DNA from: an uncultured Oscillospiraceae bacterium
GTDB taxonomy: Bacteria > Bacillota > Clostridia > Oscillospirales > Oscillospiraceae
Direction of reading: 5' to 3'
DNA length: 6,088 nucleotides
Assembly: GCA_934668285.1 (NCBI GenBank)
Contig: CAKUNB010000104.1
Span: 1-6,088 of the forward strand
Of the stretch, positions 1 to 3,922 are shown one piece after another (the first letter of the stretch is position 1; every line of letters begins with the position of its first letter). The notes below the pieces were generated by a model. That model was given only the letters and a program-made list of their open reading frames with translations. It searched no databases and was not told the DNA's origin. A program made the position numbers and the translations under genes.

Positions 1-531
1 GGTGTCCTCTTTAAGCGTCATGATAACGTCCGTACCGGCAGTGTCCTTCTCGCAGGCCGTGATTGTATAGCCGTCTGCGCCGCTGGACTCCCATTGCCAC
101 GCCTCGTCGGAGCCGTATTTCTTGGAAATCACCGTCACCTTATCGGCGACCATGAACGCCGAATAGAAGCCCACGCCAAACTGGCCGATGATGTCGATGT
201 CGTCCTGCTTTTCCATCGTGGTCTTAAAGCCCAGCGAACCGCTGTGCGCAATCGTGCCGAGGTTTTCCTCCATCTCCTCGCGGCTCATGCCGATGCCGTT
301 ATCGGAAACGGTGAGGGTCTTTGCATCCTTGTCCGCCGTCAGACGAATCGCAAAATCGCTGCGGTTCAGGCCGACGTTCTCATCCGTCAGCGCCAGATAG
401 GCCAGCTTATCGATCGCGTCCGACGCGTTGGAAATCAGTTCGCGGAGAAAAATTTCCTTGTGGGTATAAATCGAATTGATCATCAGATCCAGCAACCGCT
501 TGGATTCTGCCTTAAATTGTTTCTTTGCCAT
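1..531 (-). CDS. htpG: HtpG (Hsp90) chaperone, N-terminal 177 residues; 3' end outside the window
   Basis: Reading the minus strand from the ATG at 531 gives an uninterrupted frame to the window edge that begins [17 protein letters not shown]. It contains the Hsp90 N-domain (GHKL/Bergerat ATPase) motifs in the right order: ELISNASDA with E31 (general base in the family) and N35, DNGIGM at 77-82 with the nucleotide-contacting D77, a lid region with IAHSGS near 94-99, and GQFGVGFYS at 116-124. Known HtpG proteins are roughly 620-640 residues, so this is about the first quarter, nearly the whole ATPase domain. HtpG is a cytosolic ATP-dependent dimeric chaperone that remodels late folding intermediates. 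The start is fixed by a good ribosome binding site (541-547, AAAGGAA read on the minus strand) nine bases upstream. A perfect CIRCE operator and a promoter lie just upstream, so heat-shock control by HrcA is expected. No key residue is missing in the visible part. Confidence 0.97.
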   Translation of the reverse strand, partial: MAKKQFKAESKRLLDLMINSIYTHKEIFLRELISNASDAIDKLAYLALTDENVGLNRSDFAIRLTADKDAKTLTVSDNGIGMSREEMEENLGTIAHSGSLGFKTTMEKQDDIDIIGQFGVGFYSAFMVADKVTVISKKYGSDEAWQWESSGADGYTITACEKDTAGTDVIMTLKEDT

Positions 532-540
532 GGTATCTGC

Positions 541-547
541 TTCCTTT
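541..547 (-). promoter_or_regulatory. Ribosome binding site of htpG
   Basis: Read on the minus strand the bases are AAAGGAA, nine bases before the ATG at 531. This supports that ATG as the start, together with the match of the following residues to HtpG N-termini. Confidence 0.8.
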
Positions 548-554
548 GTCCGTA

Positions 555-581
555 TTAGCACTCGCTCACTTCGAGTGCTAA
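555..581 (-). promoter_or_regulatory. CIRCE operator (HrcA binding site) upstream of htpG
   Basis: The plus strand reads TTAGCACTC, nine spacer bases (564-572), then GAGTGCTAA. This is the canonical CIRCE 9-9-9 inverted repeat with no mismatch in either arm. CIRCE is the binding site of the heat-shock repressor HrcA, classically found at groESL and dnaK operons. Here it lies between the htpG promoter -10 box (586-591) and the htpG start (531). It overlaps the predicted transcription start near 579, which suits direct repression and also places the hairpin at the 5' end of the mRNA. The only gene it can serve at this spacing is htpG. Confidence 0.96.
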
Positions 582-585
582 CCCT

Positions 586-613
586 ATTATAGCGCCCTTT
601 TTCCAATTTGCAA
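586..613 (-). promoter_or_regulatory. Sigma-A type promoter of htpG
   Basis: On the minus strand a perfect TATAAT -10 box sits at 586-591. A TTGCAA -35 box sits at 608-613 (four of six consensus bases), separated by 16 bases. Shifting the -35 one base to CTTGCA would give 17. Transcription would start near 579, inside the CIRCE element. The -10 is convincing; the -35 is only fair. Confidence 0.75.
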
Positions 614-730
614 GTCCCTGTCACAATTTCTTTACACTTTTTCTTTTGACGGACGGTCGTTCTGGCAGGTTGCACAAATTTTTATTCGAATTTTATGCAA
701 ATTGACGAAGAAGTCCCGATAGAAATGTCA

Positions 731-747
731 GAAAACCGGAAGTTTTC
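731..747. repeat. Small inverted repeat in front of the MATE gene, possible operator
   Basis: GAAAAC (731-736) and GTTTTC (742-747) form a 6-bp perfect inverted repeat around a 5-base centre. It ends four bases before the candidate -35 box of the MATE gene. Such a site could bind a regulator, but it is short, no regulator gene is adjacent in the window, and chance is a real alternative. Confidence 0.3.
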
Positions 748-751
748 CATC

Positions 752-780
752 TTGCAAGTTGCTGCACTTCGTAGTAGACT
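752..780 (+). promoter_or_regulatory. Candidate promoter of the MATE gene
   Basis: TTGCAA (752-757) and TAGACT (775-780) are separated by exactly 17 bases and end 35 bases before the MATE start codon. Each box matches four of six consensus bases, so this is a plausible but unremarkable sigma-A promoter. It is the best plus-strand candidate I can find in the 284-nt gap between htpG and the MATE gene. Confidence 0.4.
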
Positions 781-800
781 ATGCGCGTTTGAAAATCTGA

Positions 801-807
801 AAGGAGG
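801..807 (+). promoter_or_regulatory. Ribosome binding site of the MATE gene
   Basis: AAGGAGG, a full match to the anti-Shine-Dalgarno sequence, ends eight bases before the ATG at 816. This fixes the start of the gene. Confidence 0.85.
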
Positions 808-815
808 AGGCTGTC

Positions 816-2186
816 ATGAAGAAAAGCTCCGTAAAAAATCTGACCGTCGGGTCGCCGATGAAGCTGATTCTCGGTTTTCTGCTTCCCCTGCTTGGCGGTC
901 TGGTCTTCCAGCAGCTTTACAATATGGTCGATACGCTCGTCGTCGGGCGGTATCTCGGCGTGAACGCGCTGGCAGGCGTCGGCTCGACCGGCTCGATCAA
1001 CTTCCTTGTCCTCGGCTTCTGCATCGGCATCTGCAACGGCTTCGTCATTCCCGTGGCGCAGAAGTTCGGCGAGGGCGACGAGGACGGCCTGCGCCGCTTT
1101 GTCGCCAACAGCTTCTGGCTCTCGACGGCATTCGCAGTGGTCATTACCGTTGTGGTCTGCCTGCTGTGCAGGACGATCCTGCACTGGATGGACACGCCGG
1201 CGGACATTTTTGACTACGCGTTCGACTATATTTTCGTTATTTTCCTCGGCATCCCCGTTATTATTCTCTATAATCTGCTCTCCGGCATTATCCGCTCGCT
1301 GGGCGATTCGCGGACGCCGATCTATTTTCTGGTGCTCTCGTCGCTGCTGAACGTGGTGTTCGACCTGCTGTCCGTGCAGGTGCTGGGCATGGGCGTGAAC
1401 GGCCCGGCTTGGGCGACGGTGGTGTCGCAGGCGATCAGCGGTCTGCTGTGCCTCGCGATTCTGTTCCGACGCTACCCCATCCTGCGCCTGTCGCGTGACG
1501 ATCTTCGGCCGCGCAAGGCCGAGCTGCTGCGCTTGCTGGCGATGGGCCTGCCGATGGGCCTGCAGTACTCCATCACCGCCATCGGCACCATTGTCGTGCA
1601 GGCGGCGGTCAACGGTCTGGCCGCAACCTATATTGCCGCCGTCACCGTTGGCAACAAGATCAACCAGCTCTTTACCTGCATTTTTGACGCAATGGGAACC
1701 ACCATGGCGGTCTACGGCGCGCAGAACTACGGTGCGATGAAGCTCGACCGGCTGCACAAGGGTGTCGCTGCCTGTCTTTTGGTCGGCGCGATCTACTCCG
1801 TCGCCGTTATGCCCGTCCTGATTTTCTTCGGGGCAGAGATATCGCAGCTCTTTATCGATTCGTCCGAGCCGCTGGCTTCGAGGCTGGAAATTGCACGCTA
1901 TGCCCGCCAGTTTCTGATCTGCAATGGCGCGTTTTATATTGCGCTGGCCTTCGTCAACACGCTGCGCTTTATGATTCAGGGGCTATCGTTTACGAAGCAG
2001 GCAATTTTCGCGGGCGTTTTTGAAATGATCGCCCGCTGCATCTGCGGCTTCTGGCTGACCGGTTTCTGGGGCTATCCCGTGATCTGCTTTGCCAACGCAG
2101 CGGCATGGGTACTGGCCGATCTGTTCCTGATTCCGGCCTATTTCCACTGCGTCAAGGTGCTGCAGCGGCGCCACGCGCAGCAATAG
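816..2186 (+). CDS. MATE family efflux transporter (DinF/MepA-like), 456 residues
   Basis: The product is an integral membrane protein of the usual MATE length, with about twelve hydrophobic segments in two homologous bundles. The first helix carries the family pattern QQLYNMVDTLVVGRYLG (residues 32-48). Its D39 is the TM1 aspartate linked to cation coupling in DinF-type members. The first lobe ends its second helix region with PVAQKFGEGD (79-88). The second lobe starts near residue 236 and repeats the plan with GLPMGLQYS (244-252) and GAQNYGA (301-307), the internal duplication typical of MATE proteins. Family members export drugs or other cationic and planar compounds in exchange for H+ or Na+ across the cytoplasmic membrane; the substrate cannot be told from sequence. 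The C-terminal tail is short and basic. The gene stands divergent to htpG, with its own strong ribosome binding site. No terminator is seen before the ABC-F gene 70 bases downstream. Confidence 0.95.
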   Translation: MKKSSVKNLTVGSPMKLILGFLLPLLGGLVFQQLYNMVDTLVVGRYLGVNALAGVGSTGSINFLVLGFCIGICNGFVIPVAQKFGEGDEDGLRRFVANSFWLSTAFAVVITVVVCLLCRTILHWMDTPADIFDYAFDYIFVIFLGIPVIILYNLLSGIIRSLGDSRTPIYFLVLSSLLNVVFDLLSVQVLGMGVNGPAWATVVSQAISGLLCLAILFRRYPILRLSRDDLRPRKAELLRLLAMGLPMGLQYSITAIGTIVVQAAVNGLAATYIAAVTVGNKINQLFTCIFDAMGTTMAVYGAQNYGAMKLDRLHKGVAACLLVGAIYSVAVMPVLIFFGAEISQLFIDSSEPLASRLEIARYARQFLICNGAFYIALAFVNTLRFMIQGLSFTKQAIFAGVFEMIARCICGFWLTGFWGYPVICFANAAAWVLADLFLIPAYFHCVKVLQRRHAQQ

Positions 2187-2196
2187 AAATTCCGCT

Positions 2197-2225
2197 TTGC
2201 TTCTCCGTATCTTTTGTGGTATACT
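2197..2225 (+). promoter_or_regulatory. Promoter of the ABC-F gene with extended -10
   Basis: TTGCTT (2197-2202), a 17-base spacer, then TATACT (2220-2225) preceded by TG at 2217-2218, giving the extended -10 pattern TGnTATACT. The predicted start near 2232 leaves a leader of about 25 bases, too short for a leader-peptide attenuator of the kind that controls some resistance ABC-F genes. The promoter begins 11 bases after the MATE stop codon. Confidence 0.65.
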
Positions 2226-2244
2226 GGAAGGCAAGAATACGAGC

Positions 2245-2251
2245 GAGGTGA
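2245..2251 (+). promoter_or_regulatory. Ribosome binding site deciding the ABC-F start
   Basis: GAGGTGA ends five bases before the ATG at 2257. It favours this ATG over the in-frame TTG at 2197, which would add twenty residues with no family match and lies in the -35 box of the promoter. Confidence 0.75.
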
Positions 2252-2256
2252 AGCAT

Positions 2257-3849
2257 ATGATTACCGTTTCCGATCTGGCGCTGCAATTCGGCGGCTCCGT
2301 TCTGTTTCAGCACGTCGACCTGCAATTCACCGCCGGGAACTGCTACGGCATCATCGGCGCGAACGGCGCGGGCAAATCGACGTTTCTCCGGCTGCTTTCC
2401 GGCGAGCTGGAGTCCACCAAGGGCGAAATTTCCATCAAGCCCGGCCTGCGGATGTCGGTTTTGAAGCAGGATCAGTTTGCCTATGACGATTATACCGTCC
2501 TCGACACGGTCATCATGGGCAACCGTCGCCTGTACGACATCATGAAGCAGAAGGAGGCCATCTACGCCAAGCCCGAGCTTTCCGATGAGGACGGCATGCT
2601 GGCCTCGGAGCTGGAGATCGAGTTCGCCGAGCTCAACGGCTGGGAGGCCGAGTCCGACGCCAGCCGCATTTTGCAGGGTCTCGGCATCCCCGTCGAACTG
2701 CACGGCGACCGGATGCGCGACACGGACGGCCGCTTAAAGGTCAAGGTGCTGCTTGCGCAGGCGCTGTTCGGCAATCCCGACATTATTCTGCTCGACGAGC
2801 CGACGAACAACCTTGACATCGAATCCATCAACTGGCTGGAGGATTTCATCCTGAACTACGAGGACACCGGCATGGTCATTGTCGTCAGCCACGACCGCCA
2901 CTTCCTCAACACCGTCTGCACCCACATCGTGGACATTGACTACGGCAAGATCAAAATGTACGTCGGCAACTACGACTTCTGGTACGAGTCCAGCCAGCTC
3001 ATGCAAAACCTCATCCGCAACAAAAACAAGCGCAACGAGGAAAAAATCGCGGAATTACAGGAGTTCATCTCCCGCTTCTCCGCGAACAAGGCCAAGAGCA
3101 AGCAGGCCACGGCCCGCCGCCGCCTGCTCGACAAGCTGTCGGTCGAGGAAATGCCCGCCTCGTCGCGGCGCTATCCCTTTGTCGGCTTCACACGAGAACG
3201 CGAAGTCGGCAAGGACATTCTGTTCGTCACGGACGTGTCCAAGACCGTCGACGGCGTGAAGCTGCTCGACAAGGTGTCCTTCATCGTCAACCGCAACGAC
3301 AAGATTGCCTTCGTCGGTGAAAATGAGCTGGCGCAGACGACGATGTTCAAGCTGCTCATGGGCGAGCTGGAGCCGGACGAGGGAACGATCAAATGGGGCG
3401 TTTCCACATCGCAGAGCTATCTGCCAAAGGACAATTCGCCCTACTTCGACGGCTGCACGGACACGCTGCTCGACTGGCTGCGGCAGTTTTCGGCGAAGAA
3501 GGACGACGTGTATCTGCGCGGCTTCTTAGGTCGGATGCTCTTCTCCGGCGAGGACGCGTTCAAGCCCGTGAACGTCCTCTCCGGTGGTGAAAAGGTGCGC
3601 TGTATGCTGTCAAAAATGATGCTCTCCGGCGCGAACGTCATCCTCCTCGACCAGCCGACGAACCATCTGGACATGGAGTCCATTCAGGCCGTCAACAAGG
3701 GCATGATTGCCTTCCCCGGCAACGTCCTGTTCGCCTCGCACGACCACGAGCTGCTGCAATCCGTCGCAAACCGCATCATCGAATTCCGCTCCGACGGCAC
3801 CGCCCGTGACTACCTCGGCACCTACGACGAATATCTCGAGACGCTCTGA
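2257..3849 (+). CDS. ABC-F family ATPase, YbiT-like, 530 residues, one ATP site degenerate
   Basis: Two ABC ATPase domains are joined by a charged linker with no membrane segment, the plan of ABC-F proteins that bind the ribosomal E site and act in translation. The 530-residue length equals E. coli YbiT, and the arm region (about 88-135) has the YbiT-like pattern TVIMG followed by an acidic helix pair. NBD1 has an intact Walker A (GANGAGKST, 34-42, K40), Walker B with catalytic E181 (LLDEPTNNLD) and switch H212. Its signature is degraded: TDGRL at 156-160 stands where LSGGW is usual. The linker is about 245-300, rich in K, R, N and E. NBD2 has an intact signature (LSGGEK, 441-446) and H495, but its Walker A reads GENELAQTT (354-362) with Q360 for the lysine, and its Walker B reads LLDQPTNHLD with Q466 for the catalytic glutamate. 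The start at 2257 gives MITVSDLALQF, matching family N-termini. A housekeeping translation factor is more likely than an antibiotic-resistance protein, but the sequence alone does not settle this. Confidence 0.95.
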   Translation: MITVSDLALQFGGSVLFQHVDLQFTAGNCYGIIGANGAGKSTFLRLLSGELESTKGEISIKPGLRMSVLKQDQFAYDDYTVLDTVIMGNRRLYDIMKQKEAIYAKPELSDEDGMLASELEIEFAELNGWEAESDASRILQGLGIPVELHGDRMRDTDGRLKVKVLLAQALFGNPDIILLDEPTNNLDIESINWLEDFILNYEDTGMVIVVSHDRHFLNTVCTHIVDIDYGKIKMYVGNYDFWYESSQLMQNLIRNKNKRNEEKIAELQEFISRFSANKAKSKQATARRRLLDKLSVEEMPASSRRYPFVGFTREREVGKDILFVTDVSKTVDGVKLLDKVSFIVNRNDKIAFVGENELAQTTMFKLLMGELEPDEGTIKWGVSTSQSYLPKDNSPYFDGCTDTLLDWLRQFSAKKDDVYLRGFLGRMLFSGEDAFKPVNVLSGGEKVRCMLSKMMLSGANVILLDQPTNHLDMESIQAVNKGMIAFPGNVLFASHDHELLQSVANRIIEFRSDGTARDYLGTYDEYLETL

Positions 3850-3863
3850 GCGTCCAAACAAGC

Positions 3864-3901
3864 GCTCCCCGCGGAAACCGTTTCCGGCTTCCGCGGGGAG
3901 C
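3864..3901 (+). terminator. Intrinsic terminator of the ABC-F gene, possibly bidirectional
   Basis: The arms 3864-3876 (GCTCCCCGCGGAA) and 3889-3901 (TTCCGCGGGGAGC) pair perfectly over 13 bp around a 12-base loop. On the plus strand they are followed by AATTTTATT, a fair U-rich tail, 14 bases after the stop codon at 3849. Read on the minus strand the tail is GCTTGTTTGG, weaker, but the hairpin lies just past the stop of the convergent surface-protein gene (3923) and may serve both. The loop side also allows a smaller competing hairpin (CGGAAA 3872-3877 with TTTCCG 3881-3886). Confidence 0.85.
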
Positions 3902-3922
3902 AATTTTATTGTGTTGAAGAGA

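Noticed and set aside
94..558. Plus-strand open frame opposite htpG
   Set aside because: It is antisense to well-conserved HtpG codons and runs through the CIRCE arm; there is no independent support.
555..581. CIRCE hairpin considered as a terminator
   Set aside because: The sequence matches the CIRCE consensus exactly, lies just downstream of a -10 box in front of htpG, and has no U-rich tail.
604..704. Nine-base inverted repeat CAATTTGCA (604-612) / TGCAAATTG (696-704)
   Set aside because: The arms are 83 bases apart in an AT-rich gap of under 300 bases, where a chance match of this length is quite possible. No other signal supports it.
695..1213. Plus-strand open frame starting in the htpG-MATE gap
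   Set aside because: It overlaps the MATE gene in another frame, turns into Arg/Ser/Ala-rich nonsense after the MATE start, and has no ribosome binding site of its own.
693..1757. Long minus-strand open frame (354 codons) opposite the MATE gene
   Set aside because: It is antisense to a clear MATE gene, and its product is rich in H, Q, R, A and D with no domain or plausible start signal. It is a shadow of codon bias in GC-rich DNA.
2197..2256. TTG at 2197 as the start of the ABC-F protein
   Set aside because: The extra twenty residues have no family counterpart, the TTG is part of the -35 box, and the ATG at 2257 has a ribosome binding site and a matching N-terminus.
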